Source of the DNA: Chrysomallon squamiferum
Lineage: Eukaryota > Mollusca > Gastropoda > Neomphalida > Peltospiridae
Length of the DNA stretch: 64,000 bases
Assembly: GCA_012295275.1 (NCBI GenBank)
Contig: CM022670.1
Coordinates: forward strand, 35,005,301 to 35,069,300
Direction: 5' to 3'
Shown here: positions 1 to 13,840 of the stretch, piece after piece
Position numbering within the stretch: position 1 is the first letter of the stretch
Layout of the letters: every line of letters begins with the position of its first letter
The notes under the pieces: model-generated
Databases searched by the model: none
What the model was told of the DNA's origin: nothing
Seen by the model: only the letters and a program-made list of their open reading frames with translations
Made by a program: the position numbers and the translations under genes

Positions 1-201
1 AAAAAATATTTTCTTGCTGTTAATATTTTTCTGTAAAATTATCTTGCTTAGTGAGGACAGTGTCATTATATTTGAAATTTTTCTTTTTTTCTTTATCATA
101 CTGTGTTTGACATAAATTAATAATAGACAGTATATTACAAAAGAAATATATTTATTCATTAATTCATTTTATTGATTCATAATTAAAACATTGATTTTTA
201 G

Positions 202-3200
202 CTCCGGTTGTTTGAAGTAGTAAAACCACTGAAGACAGAAATTGATCAGCTTCGACTCAGAAATAAAACTTTAGAGGAGGAAACAAAACTAAATAGCAGA
301 GAGGTTTTGGAGTTGCAGGAGGTACATTTTAACATCATTATAAAGGCTTTAGAGAAGATTTAATATTTACTGAAAGATATTTATCATTATTTGTTTACAA
401 AGAGAACTATATAAATGATTACAAAATTTAATATTAAATGTCTAATACCTTTCATTGTACTGTTAAAAGAACAAAATAAAACACATCACTGTACCCAGTC
501 CTCAAGGAAAAATATTCTTAATTTGTTACTATATCCTTGTTTGTGTTACTATTAATATCATTTCAGTATGTTTTCTAGTTATATCTTCCAACTTACAATT
601 ATATTCATGTTAGTTTTTAACTTTGTCTTCCATGGTGTTCATGCATGTGAGTATATGCATGCATGCCTGCTTGTTAGAACAGTATGGACTTTTAATACAT
701 AACAAGTTCAAAACAAGCTGCTCAGAAGAAAAATGCAAATGATAATTGAAATTATATATTTCAGCAACTAGCTGAAGAAAGACAGGCCCATGGAGAATTG
801 CGGGTTGGATATCAGAAGTTATGCGAGAGCTTGTTAGAAACCAAGGACAAACTGCAGCATGATAATTTCAGAGTTGAGAACTACGACAAAGTGAAAGGGT
901 AAAAATAAATGTTTACAGTCAACCTGCCTTATATGTGGTTTTGGCATCCTGGCTGTTTATAAAGATATATATTCTGAAGATTTAAAAATTTTGAGACATA
1001 AAATGTGTAATATGCATGCTTTCTGGTGGTTTTCAATAAAACAGAGGAATGTGTTAACTGTATAACTGATGTTTAATTAATGTAGTAATACATAGGACTG
1101 TTGATGGCTGAAAGTGGAGAAATATTTTTAAGTATTCCACAATTATCAGTAACAGTATTTTATTAAAATTTGTTTACAGTATTTAAGTTATATTGAGTAA
1201 AGATTGTATTAAATTGTGTTGAATATTATTTCATTCAAATTTAATAATAGTAACAAATGGCTTAATTCTTAACATTTTAATTTCTGCATGCCAGTATTCA
1301 TCTGACCAGAAGTGCATGGCAGAATAATTCCTGAACAGTATTATTAAGTTTCTGTTACATTTTTTTTTAATGACATTGTAAAATTAATAACATGTTACAT
1401 ATTTGAATCAATAATAAAATAATAAAAATTTCTGGAGTAATAATTGAGAAATACTTGAGAAATACTTTTTTTTTATTAATTTCTTTCTTTCTTTCTTTTA
1501 AAAAAAAAAAAAAAACAAAAAGGAGAAATTATTTATTTTGTTAATTATTAAATAGAGAGAGAGACAATCTAGAGAGTGATCATCTAGATGTTCATCGACA
1601 GTTGTCTGTGTTGGAAGCTGCTCATGGAATCCTACAGAAAGAGAGAGATGACCTTTGTAGAGAGGTTCGTCACTATTACCATTCTGTTACACACAGAAAT
1701 TAGACTGTCTAAGATAAAGATCTTTATTGCAAAATATAGATATCTTCCAGGATTTGTGGATCCATAGTTATTAATTATTCTCTGGCATATCTTTTTTTAA
1801 ATTAAACAATTAATATTGTTCTGTTTTCTGATATACTTGTAATGTATAGGCGTATGACATAAATCATTTCAGTTACTGCAAAATACAGATACACCCAGGA
1901 TACATTTTTAAATTAACCAGTTGAATAGTGTATGCTCTATCTTACATATGTTTAGTACATTTACAGTTTTGCACAATGATTCATTTAAATACGTAGGGAA
2001 TGTCTGTATTTAGCAAAAGATGATAAAGCAGTATCTTGTGCTCTTCTTGTTTTTATCTAACATTTTACATGATTATGTAATCCCAAAAGAGAAGAAATTA
2101 CAAAACAAAGCAATGAATTATGCTTTATTTTTATCCAGAGAGTCAGTTTTAAATGCCTGCTGTATTTTTGTATTTGTTTTTTTATGTTCTGTTCTAGTAC
2201 TATGCTGTGTTTTTTCTTATTTAATTATTTTATTTTTTTCAAATTATGTAATAAAGAGGAAGTCTAGATTATAACATATATATATATTTTTTTTCTCACT
2301 TTTGTAGTAAGCAAGATAATGAGTTATAATTTTGTTTCTCAAAACAGCTGGCTACAGCTAAGCAGTCACTAGCTCTGCTAAAACAAGACAAGGATTATCT
2401 AGTAAAACAGGTTGCTGATTATTCAAACAGAGCTTCATTTGCAGAGGAAAAACTTCAACAACTCAATCGACAGCTTGATGACTGTAAGGCTGCAAGAGAA
2501 GAGATGTATGAAAAGTATATAAGTTCAAGGTAAGCTTTGGTTTTGTTCTGTTTCTTTTTTCTTTAATTTTTAATTTAATCTTTAATTTCTTTTCTATTTC
2601 TTTTTTTTCTTGTGTTTTCTGTATTTTTTTCTATATTTTTTTAACCTTCTGTTTTCTGTTTTGTGTTTTCTTTCTTCTACTTTTTTTTTCTATTTTACTT
2701 TTAGATAAAAGTGTAAATCATAAAACTGGTTTTACCCTTTTACAGTTCAAAATACTTGTTTGATTATTAATTACATTACTTGTTTACTTCAGTGAATAAA
2801 ACTGGATAATTCCATTATAAGATTATTAAAAAAATGTTTTTTAGTAATTTTGTTATAAAGTTAATATTTTTAAATTTTTATTTATTTTTTTATTTTATAA
2901 TAAATTATTATTTATTTTATTATTATATAATAATTATTGTTTGATTTTTGATATATTGTTTTGGTATTCTAATTTTATTCTAATTATTATTTCATTGTTT
3001 GTTTTGTTTTAATATAAAATGCAGTTTAATATAAAAATGATATTTTTGATTGTTTTTATAATTTTCTTGGTTTATTTATTGTTTTTATTATTATTTTTTT
3101 TTTGTTTATAGTATACATTTTAATATATTTTTTTTAATATGTGTTTTTCAATTGGTTTATTTATTTATTTTTATTTTTTTAATTTTTTGATGTCCTTCAC

Positions 3201-6200
3201 AGAGACCAGTATAAAAATGAATATGAAAGCAAGTTACGAGAAGAACTGGAACAGATAAGAATTAGAACCAACACAGAAATTGACAGACTTAGAACATCAA
3301 CAAAGGAAATGTATGAAAGAGAAAACAGGTTAGATACATCCACAAATTCAAAAAAGAAAAAAATGTATTATTATTAATGAAAATGTACTCATACGTCTGA
3401 TGTTTTTAAGTTTGTTTCCATCTGTCCATGGTCCATTGTATTGTTTTCGTGTTGTCAGAGAAAGAATATAAAAAGGATATGATATTCCTTAAAAAAATCC
3501 CTCAAATAACAATACATCATTAATTAGTTCTTTTATTCAGTACATTTTATCTTTGGTCAAAGCATGGTTCAGAATACAATATAAATTTAAAAGGTAAATC
3601 AAGTCCATATTACGGGTACATCAAGTTTATGTTATTTAATATAGATAAAATATCATTAACTATCCATTTGTCTTAATAAATGTTTATTTAGTAGAACTTT
3701 TCTATAACTTCAGGTTAAAAAATAATAAAGAATTAAAAGAAAAGCAGAGAATAATGTTTTATTTATTTATTTATTAATAAATTATTTAGTTTTTGTTTTT
3801 AAATGATCTAGTTATATTTTAACCACAGGAATAAAAACTCTGTACATACAAAAAATGGTCAGAAATACACTCACAAATAAAAAAAATGTTTTCATATCAA
3901 GAGCATGACACATCTTATTGGTATAATTATTAATAAAAGAGAATATATTGTGTGTATTGCAGACTTCCGTGATAAAAATGTTTTCGTACCAAGACATGAC
4001 ACATCTTATTGGTATAATTATTAATAAAAGAGAATCATGTGTATTGCAGACTTCCGTGATAAAAATGTTTTCGTACCAAGAGCATGGTACATCTTACTGG
4101 TGTAATTGTTAATAAAACAGTATTTTGTTTGTGTGAATTGCAGAAACTTGCGGGAGGCCCGTGACCAGGCAATATCAGAAAAAGAGAAGAGTCAGTGTTT
4201 AGAGAGAGAAATGAAAACTCAGTATGACCAGCTACTCAACGAGTAAGTACAGGTGTTCAAACACCACATCATTAACTATAAAATGTATACGTATAATATA
4301 TCCAGTAATGGAATACATTTTGTGAGGAAGAATTAAAAACCAACGGTGACCTTTTTCTAAGTGCTTAAATACCATAAATGCTCCACAGGTGACAGCTTTA
4401 GTAAATAGTTCAATTAAATGTTATTAAATGTGTGGAGTAAATCTTATATTTTAACTATTTTTTATAGTCGGTAACAAGATGGTAGGCTTATGAAATCTTG
4501 CAAAACAAGGAGTCTCATAAAAGGATAATTATCATGTTCCATTCAGAATGAGTTTTCTTTTATTTCACTTCAAGGTGTAAGACTAACATAGAGTTGATGG
4601 ACCTTACAATTGTCTGCAGAAATCAGTTATAATGCAGATATTGCAGCTGAAACAGCAGTCGTTTTGACTAAAATATATTCAACATTTTAAAAAGAAATAT
4701 GTTTTTAACATTCCAGAGTTGGAAATTGTAAAATTGTTGAGGACATGGCCTTTTTTCCATTTATCACTAGTTTTTTAAATTTAAAAAAGAAACCAAACAT
4801 TGTATATACTTTTTTTTTTATTTAATTATTTATTAATTATTATTATTATGTTTAAAATGTTTGTGTTTTTGGTATAGTTATCTTAATAGCAAAGGTTATA
4901 TATTCAAGGACAAATAATCAAAATGATGAATAATTTAATAATTCAAATTTATTTTATTCTTTATTATTATTATTATTTTTATTATTATTTCTATTGTTAT
5001 TGTTATTGTTATTGTTATTGTTATTGTTATTATTAATAAACAAATAAGTTATTTAACATTTTTATTTATTTATTTATTTTGTTTTTTGTTCCTCCAGATT
5101 CAGAAAGCTGCAAACCAGTGGAGATAACAGATACTCAGAATTGATGAATGACTTCAAAATTAAATCTTTTGAACTGGAACGAAATCAAATGGTGCATGAA
5201 GAAACTGTGAGAAACTTGAAAGAATCACAGATTGAGGTTGAAAAGCTGCAGAAGAAAGTTGAGGTAATTATCTAAGTTTAGCCAAAGCACTGCATTCCCT
5301 CCTGGAATGTTCATTTGAGGAGATGTAAGAATACATCTACTGTACTTCCAAGTTAGTGTTTTATTAAAATCAGGCAATTAACTTTGAACAACTAAACAGA
5401 TATCCTTGATACATTTAGTATACTTCAAAATGATAATTTTTATTGGCTAATAACAGAAATTAAAACAGTGTCAATGCTTTTTCTTCTGGGTTCCTTTTTG
5501 TATCATATTGTACATAAAATTTATATATGTAGTTATATATATTTAAATCTCTTGGACTATAATAATTTAGTAAATGATTTCTTCAGTTTCTGGGTTTTTC
5601 CTGTTTATATTTACAAAATAAAAAGGTGAAAAAAGAAATAATCTTATTCCTTTCATAATCAGATATTTCTTACTATTTGTATTATATTTTATCATGAGCA
5701 TGGAAATTTATTAAAAAGGTCTCGGTCTATCTACATGCGTAAGAAAGTGCCATCAATAAAGACACTGTATAAAACATATAATTATTAAAAACTGTTCACT
5801 GTGTATTCTATGCTGTAGGTGTTAATGAAAGAGTACCACACACTTGAGATGACTATGGAGAAGAGAGTTGTGGAACTTGAAGGAACTCTTTCTGAACAGA
5901 AAATGAAACTGCAGACATACGAGAAACTTGAACAGGAGCTCGATGACGTTGTGATGCAGGCTGCTGAAGGTAATGCTACTTCAATAACCCACAAGAATTA
6001 AAAGTTGTAACTGCAGTATTTATATGTTTGAATTTAATTAGAATGTTGGTGGTAATGATTTTTAAAAATGTAAAGTTATGACTGCTGTGTTTATCCGTCT
6101 CATGTTAATAAGACTGTTCGATGTTAGAAAAAGTAAAAAAAGAAAAAAGTTGTATTTACTAGTCTGACAAGAAGACCAAGAGTATCACTAAATGTGATTG

Positions 6201-7572
6201 TTAGTGATTAAATCCCCCCAAAAGTCAATAAAACTCCAAGCCAGTAAAATATTTCTATGCATTTTTATGATTGATGATAATAATGATGTTATTTGCAGTT
6301 TTTGTGATAACAGTTTCACACTGCCTGAGGTTTTTTTTTGTTTTTTATCAACTGTTTCGTCAAGTTTTGTTCATAAAACAGTGTGAATACATAACCTAAA
6401 AAGTTAACCTCAGTTTCTTAAATTTGTAATAAACAAACTTTATATTTAATTACACAATTTTAAATTGTTTTGATCCTGTCCTGATTAATCATTAAGATGT
6501 ATGGATCGACTGAATTGCATTTATGTATTTATTCTTAATTTCATTCTTTCTAACTCCTTTTATTCAGTTTTCAGTTTTCTGTTTTCTCTCTTTCCTCTGC
6601 TTTTTTTTGGTTTTTACTCTTAGATAAAAGATAAATATTATTATAACTAGGTATTTTATTGAATGTGTTGTTATTTTTCAGTGGAAGATGAGCAAGATGC
6701 TGAAAGAGTATTGTTCTCCTATGGCTATGGTGCCAATGTCCCAAGTACTGCTAAGAGAAGATTACAACAGAGGTAGTTCTGTTTGCTTTAAATTGCTACA
6801 GTTGTTGATATGGCAGTATTAGTTCCTTAGAAATAAATGAGCAGATCTATGTAATAACAGGTGAAAGTATAATTGGATTTATATTTTAAAAAATGCATTA
6901 AAATTTTATTCTTAAACCTTTCAGACAAATTGTCTGGGAGTTTAATTCAGTAAAAACATTATTTTGAATGTTATATATTTTCCAAATAAAAATAAATATT
7001 AAAAAAAATAAATGTGTTATTTATTTGATTTTGTGGGGTTTATTTCCTGTTAAACAATTTATGAATCTGTCTGTATATGTACAGACAATATCAGAACAGA
7101 CACAGACACATGCTAAATAATTTATGATATAATAATTTAATACTATTCATGAATCAGACCCTTTTAAACAAGATCTGTGTATAAATACAAACCAGTATGT
7201 ACAGTGCAAACTTGCACATTGAGCAGATGTTAAAACAATTACTGAAATATTGTATTGTAATTTAAATGTAATTTCATAGTGTCCAGCTTGCAAGACGTGT
7301 TCTAAATGTTGAGAAAACCAACACATCATTGAGACATGAAATAGAGAGAGAGAAACAGAAAACACAACAGCTTGCTGAGGAGGTAATTCTTCTTCTTCAT
7401 CTTCTTCCTATTATTATATTTTGCATTATACAGACATTCATTGTTCCAGTTTTGATGTAATAATGTGGAAAGATGAATAAAATGAAACCAAATCTTATTC
7501 ATTTTAAATAAAAATATTCTGTTATTAGAACTTACAAGATTAATTAATTAATTAATTAATTAATTAACTTAC

Positions 7573-7607
<35 letters not shown>

Positions 7608-9631
7608 TTTTTGAGTTCAAAAAAAAAGAGAACAAAAGAAACAAAAATTGTCCAATTCAGTATTAGTTATGAACAGAATGTTATGAAGTATACAATAAAT
7701 CTGTTTGTAAATTACTAAATAATTCTAACTGTAGCTTCGGAAGAGCAATTCTCTGTTGGACCAAGCTGAGCAGCCTTATAACTATCTTATAGAAAGCATC
7801 CGACTGAGGGACTCAGAGCTGCAGAAACAGAAAGAATTTATTGCTACAATGGAGGAGGATCTGAGGTATTTTTATTTGAAAAAAGATTTTATCTGCATTC
7901 TGGGTGTCAGATGTTTGAACAGTGATGCAATTTCTGCTTCAGGTCCAATACTGCTTTGTCAGAAGCTGTTGTTTTACATTTTCTGTTTATGGGAAGGCAC
8001 TTGTAAAAAGGTCCCTAGCTGCTAAATGAAAAAGAGTAACCCATTACATATGAGCAAAGGTTTCCTCTCATAATCTGAATTATCTTTAACTGTAACTAGG
8101 AATTATGACCCTCTCTAACCAAAAACATGTTATGTGTGTCATTAAATAAAAGAGTTCTTTCTGAATAAAAAAGTAAGGAGACTGAAACATGGCATTTTAC
8201 TGTTGTGCACCTGTAGTTATTTAATTTTATGTTCAGTTAATTTTAATAAATGTGCATTGAGATATTATTTCTTATTTATTGCTAAAGAATAATGTGGCAA
8301 TTTTTATTTTGATGTCGCTTTTTTGTTTTTGCTTTTTTTTTTTTTATCTCAAACAATGTATATTGGGTATATTCATTCCAGTCATTCATTGTAAAATATA
8401 AATTAATTATACTTACAGGAAACTTGAAAAGGAGAGAGGTGATTTAATCAGGATAAAGAATCAGATGTCACTGGATTTGGAGAGATTGTTAAATCAAAAA
8501 GAAGTAATATATATTTAATACCCACTTGTTTATTTAAACAGCCTGTTTTTGTGATTGTTTCAATGGCCTTCATTTAAATAGAAAAAATAAAAAACGTATC
8601 TATTTAAAATAATGAGTGGATGTATGTGTATATGTATATGCTGATGTAATGTGTAAATAACTGAATGAGTTTGAGTGTGTGAGCATTACAAGTGAATGAC
8701 AGAACAAGAAAATGTGTACAAGCCGTATGGGTATCTTGATGAATATCAATGGATAGAAAAAAATATTGTGAAATTTCTCCTTTCATTTACAGCGCTTACA
8801 GAATGAAATGTTGAAGAAACTGAACTTATTTATCATCTTTACTTCACCCTTAGTAATTCTTATCATCTTTGGAAACTGTGCATGAGATAGAGTTTGCCTT
8901 GATTTTCATTTTGTTTTCTTCAGGAGATGGCTGTTCTGAAACAAGTTGTTCTCAGTCTGTCAACACGTCAACATGGTGACGGCAAAGTTCACTCCAGAGA
9001 TCCAGCAAAACCAAAGAGTGCCTCATACAGACAGCAGCCTACTTTTCAAGTCTGGGATGAACCCAATGTGGAAATGCCAGGATCAATTTCATTGGTAAAT
9101 TTTTCTTTTTTTAAGTAGTTCTTCAGTGTCAGTTTTTTTTTTTTTTTTTTTTTTTTTTCCCCTTTAATCCAAGTTGCTGAGTTAGAGCATTATTATATTA
9201 AAAATAATTCAGTTTATATGACCATTAAGTTGATTGACTTTTTGAAAATTTTAAAAATTGATTGAAGTTGTTTTTCGGTTTCATAAAGCTTTGCATGTGT
9301 GTGATTATTATAATTTTATATATTTTAACATACAGTGTTATCCTTAGACATTTTTGTAGATTACAAAAGCACATATATTTAATGATAAACTTTTGCCTGA
9401 ATCTCCATTTCGTTTTTTACGTCAGTATTTTTTTATGACAACAAAACATTAACAGATTTTCTGTGTTTTTGTCGTGTTTGTTTGTTTTTCTTAATTTTGA
9501 ATTCTGTTTTTTTTCAACTCGTTGTCTTTCAGACAAAACATCCTGCTTCTCAAAAATGGGCAAAAAGTCTACAGAACAAGCATACAGCTGAAACAAAGTA
9601 CTCCAAAGAATATGGAATAGCAAGTACTTGA
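202..9631 (+). CDS. PIBF1: PIBF1-like centrosomal coiled-coil protein, 3' 14 exons
   Basis: Fourteen GT..AG exons stay in one frame: 202-321, 765-898, 1556-1664, 2348-2529, 3203-3328, 4144-4242, 5098-5263, 5819-5969, 6682-6772, 7280-7382, 7735-7865, 8419-8503, 8924-9094 and 9533-9631. They total 1767 nt, i.e. 588 residues plus TGA. Most of the product is charged heptad-like coiled coil. The segments [36 protein letters not shown] and [13 protein letters not shown] match the C-terminal half of vertebrate PIBF1 (progesterone-induced blocking factor 1), a centrosome/centriolar-satellite protein of about 757 residues. About 170 N-terminal residues therefore lie left of the window. The last exons carry a poorly conserved basic tail ending EYGIAST. 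AATAAA follows 29 bp after the stop. The family call is strong; the exact tail exon is slightly less certain. Confidence 0.93.
3884..4143 (+). repeat. Three tandem copies of a 3' splice-site region in PIBF1 intron 5
   Basis: Three imperfect ~87-94 bp units share the cores AAAATGTTTTC, CATCTTA(T/C)TGGT and TTAATAAAA. Each ends in a TTGCAG acceptor, at 3962, 4049 and 4143. Only the last is followed by the in-frame PIBF1 exon. The first two are followed by ACTTCCGTGA, which resembles a decayed start of that exon (ACTTGCGGGA). Confidence 0.8.
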
Positions 9632-10123
9632 ATGATGAAATCTGTGAATATAAAAATTAAATAAAACTCAAATTACTGTGATACTAAAATATCGAATATA
9701 GCTTTGTGTGCTTAGATGAAGAATAAATAGAAGACAGTTATGTAAAATCATTGTCAGATTTGTATGCAGTCTAATAATGCCCCCAAAATTTAGCCTCTTA
9801 AAAATTATATTTCACCTTTACCCTTTTTTGAAAGAATGTTTTTATCAGTTTTAAAGTTACTTACCTTTTGTAACCTGGTTGAAACACAGAATTAAAAATG
9901 TGTTAAAAATTTCTTACATATTGAAATTACAGCTACATTGCATTAAAATATTTAAATCAAATGTTCTGTTATTCTTCAAACATTTATTTCAAAACTTTTT
10001 TCAAAACAATATGCAACCATATTTTCAAACTTATATTAAATAAATTCTAGACACATGGCAAAGTATATGAAGATATTTACTTGTTTATATTATTTCCATT
10101 ATATATTGTTTTACATTTTTATT

Positions 10124-10158
<35 letters not shown>

Positions 10159-13100
10159 ATTTTAAGCTGTATTTTCAAATTCTTTTCATTATATACATAT
10201 ATATTAATCAAAATCTTAAATACCTAAATAGATGGAGCAAAAAAAGAAAAAAGAAAATATATCAGCTATAATAGCTTAATTGTTTCACTTAGAAATGATG
10301 GCAGGTGGAAAAACTGTGATATTATATTGTGATACAAAACAGAATCTTTATAAAGTCTTTGTACTCTTACAGACTTGCATAATTTTAACACCAAACATGA
10401 TAAAGCTAATCTATCAAGAATACTGGAACTTGTTAGAAGTGTCATTTGAGTATTAGTACAGTATTAAGAGTTAGAGTGATTTGTGGTGTTACTGAAAATC
10501 AAAACCTATTCAGAAACCTTTAGAATTGTGTCTCAGTTTTTATATGTGATGATGTTTTGGGTTGTGTAGAAAATTAAGAGTTCCAGGAAAAAAATGTTTG
10601 TAAAATTAATAAATTCTTCCTAACTGCTTGCTAACACTACTATCAGTGTAGATTGATTTTATTATGTGTAGAAAAGAATTCACAAACATTTAAAACTGCT
10701 CATGGATTTTATGGTGACCATGTGTTATAATCTATGTTAATTTAATAAGTCTCATTAATGTACGTTGATTTGTCAATGGTAATTTAGCTTGATGAATACA
10801 ATTCTCAGCATATTTGTTTTTTTTATATCATTACTAAATCCTTGGTATATTATTTTTCACCTGTCAAATATAAATTCAAATAGTGTATAATTTATGAATG
10901 ATAAGGAATTTATTTGGTTACTTTGCATTAATTTAATGTAAATGTTACTTAAGTGATTAATAAACACTTTAGGGGTTGATGGGAGGTCAGTACAGATTTT
11001 AGGTGTTGAAATCAACTTAAATCATAAATTATGCATAAAATATACTGAAAAATTTATGAACTCTTATGTCAGTATATTATTGTAATGCATAAGATTGTGT
11101 GTGACATATTACTGCAGAAAGGTCTGTTTAGACATGCAAGTGAGTGTGCATACAAAAATATATTCAAGGAATTTTTGTTCCTACCTAAAGTAAGAACATT
11201 TAGCAGAGGCTATAGGAAGACCCACATCTTCTTTTCATTGTTTTCTTTAGCAGAAATCTTGTGTCTATTTTTATTAAACTAACAGTGTTCCTGCTCAGAC
11301 ATGTTTGTTTCTTCTGTTAAATACAAAATTTATTAGAGGGTCATTAAATAGCAAATATTTCTATAATGGTGGTCCATTAGTAAAATATATGTTTTGTTTA
11401 CTTTGGTTTAAATTGCTGGATATCTAGTTAGGTTGTTTTTTTAGGTTTTTTTAAAAAAATACTTAATACTGTGAGAAAGTCAGGATTCATGTTTATATTA
11501 TTTTAAAACAGGTAAATTTGAATTCTGTGATATATCAGAAAATATGAATTTGGTACTGGCTTCCATAATCATGTTGCATATCAGCCAGAGGTTGTATGTT
11601 TTATACATTAAGAATGTATTTGCAAACTTTAAAAAAATTATAAACTGTAACAGCAATTTCTTATTTGCATTTTATGTTGTAAATGTTGTTTTAATAGTTG
11701 TAACTTATTTAATATAAATATTCAAATATATTTTGTTGTTCTTTTTTCACATATGCTGAACCTGTTAATAGTTTTATGCAAGTGAAGGAGAAAATGTAAT
11801 TTTCAGAAGTAAGCTATCATGCAAATCTGAAACAAATGTTTAACATTTAATACATATAATTAATTTACGTAAATTTTAAAAATTTAGTATCAGAATTCAT
11901 AAATCTTCAAAATTGTTATAATTATCTGATTTTTATTAAAATGAAAAATTTGTTGTTAGATAAATAAAACAAAGGCCAGAAAGTTTACTAAATTTATTTA
12001 GGTAATTTTATTAGTATTTCATTTGTATGGTACAACAGTTGGTCTGTTCTCAAGATTTTTTTATTCCCTTTGGAGATTACTAAAATCTGAAAGATAATTT
12101 TGTACATTATTATTATTACCATTTTTCTCAGTGAATTAAACGTTCTAACCATTTATAAAATATGTTCCTGTTACACAAACTTCATCTGACACTTTTCCTG
12201 CAACTGGAAAGAGAAAATGACATTGCAAATGCTGAATAAAATAACGGTTGTTTAAAAAATTAATCCCCTCAATTTTGATCACACTTGTTCTTTTTACTAG
12301 CAAATGTGTCTCTAAAACAAACCAAGGCATGATCTTGTTAAAGGCCAAAAAGGAATGTTAACAGATACGAAATGCTTCAAAATTTAATTTCAGTCAATAA
12401 GGGTATTACCTTTTACAAAATGTTCTTTGTTAAACTATGTAAATCTCATGAGACGTTTGATCAGAAGGATATTTAATGTATGAAAGGATAGGGCTCAAGG
12501 GTGATGCTTCTGTTATGATGGTTATCTAACAGATGGGGATCTAGTTTGTACAAGGATGCAGTTTTAGCACTGAAAATTCCATGTCTCCAAATGGGTATTC
12601 ATAAAAAAAAAAAAAAAAATAAAAAAATCATATCTTGTACATCAGTTACAATTTTATTAAGATTTAAGTCTGTAAATCAATAAATTTATTAAGACAGCAA
12701 TTTTAGTTAGTAATGCCACAATCTTTATTCCTGATCATCAAATACAGTTTAATATTGGGTAGTGATAATTTAGTCATCTGCATGCTGGTGTATTGTCAAA
12801 GGAGTAAGATTACAAAATTTAAAACATTAAACATGCCATATAACGTCAACAGACCCCTAATAGCAAAATAGAAGAGATGTCTCAATACATTATGTAATAA
12901 AAGATAACTTTATCCTAAGAAACAGCCACTGCATGTAACAGCAGTAGGTTTTACTTCACTTTATTTGCATGATCTTCAACCATGTAACCACTGTGGTTGC
13001 CAAACTTTTTTGGATCATGCTCTGTCGCAAGTCATCTGACGAAATTACTTCTCTATTTTTGAATATTTTAAATAAAAAAAGGAACTTGCGTAAAGATTGT

Positions 13101-13487
13101 TTTTAAATCGGATTTACTTTAATAATGAATATAAATACACCTGTATGACCTTTTAGATTAACAATTTCATTTCATTAAACAAAACAACTTTTATGTAATA
13201 TTAAAAAGTACAATTTCCTGGCCATCGATAATGGGTTCAGAAACATTTGATCTTAACAGATCAGGTTCAGATTGCTCCACATTTGTTCATTATAAATCAT
13301 GTTTCACCTTCATGATAGGTTTATCACTTAATAAGTAGCAAAAATAATTTAGTTTGTACGTAAAAGCAAGAAATAGATATTAAACATTCAAAATAATACA
13401 ACTGATTTTCAAAATTCCCTTATTTTAAAACATATTAAACTCTACACAGCTAGCAATTACAAAACAGTCCTTTTCATACACTAAATT
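9632..13487. other. 3' UTRs and intergenic spacer between convergent PIBF1 and torsin A
   Basis: AT-rich sequence with no coding region that I can support on either strand. It holds poly(A) runs at about 10128-10157 and 12602-12618. It must contain the 3' ends of the two convergent genes. Block A of the segmental duplication begins inside it at about 13137. Confidence 0.6.
9660..9665 (+). other. Poly(A) signal of the PIBF1-like gene
   Basis: AATAAA lies 29 bp after the stop codon at 9629-9631; a second AATAAA is at 9722-9727. Both are positional inferences. Confidence 0.6.
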
Positions 13488-13797
13488 TCATTCCAACATA
13501 ATATAGTCCACTTTTTCTGACACTCTTTTGCAACCAGTCACTGAAAATGCTTCAGTGTCTTTAGGATAAAATGTCAATTCTTTCAAAATGCTATTAACTA
13601 GATCTTGTTTAATGTGAGCCTTTTCACTGAAGTATTTCTTCCTGACTAGTTCATCTCTGATACATTCTTTTACATGAGTCTTGGTGAGTGGTAGGAACGG
13701 GATAAAAGCTGTTATGAGATGTTTTGTGATGAGCTCACTGTGCCACAAGCCACCTGTAGTAGAAAGATATGAAGATATTATTTCAACAGATTATATT

Positions 13798-13840
<43 letters not shown>

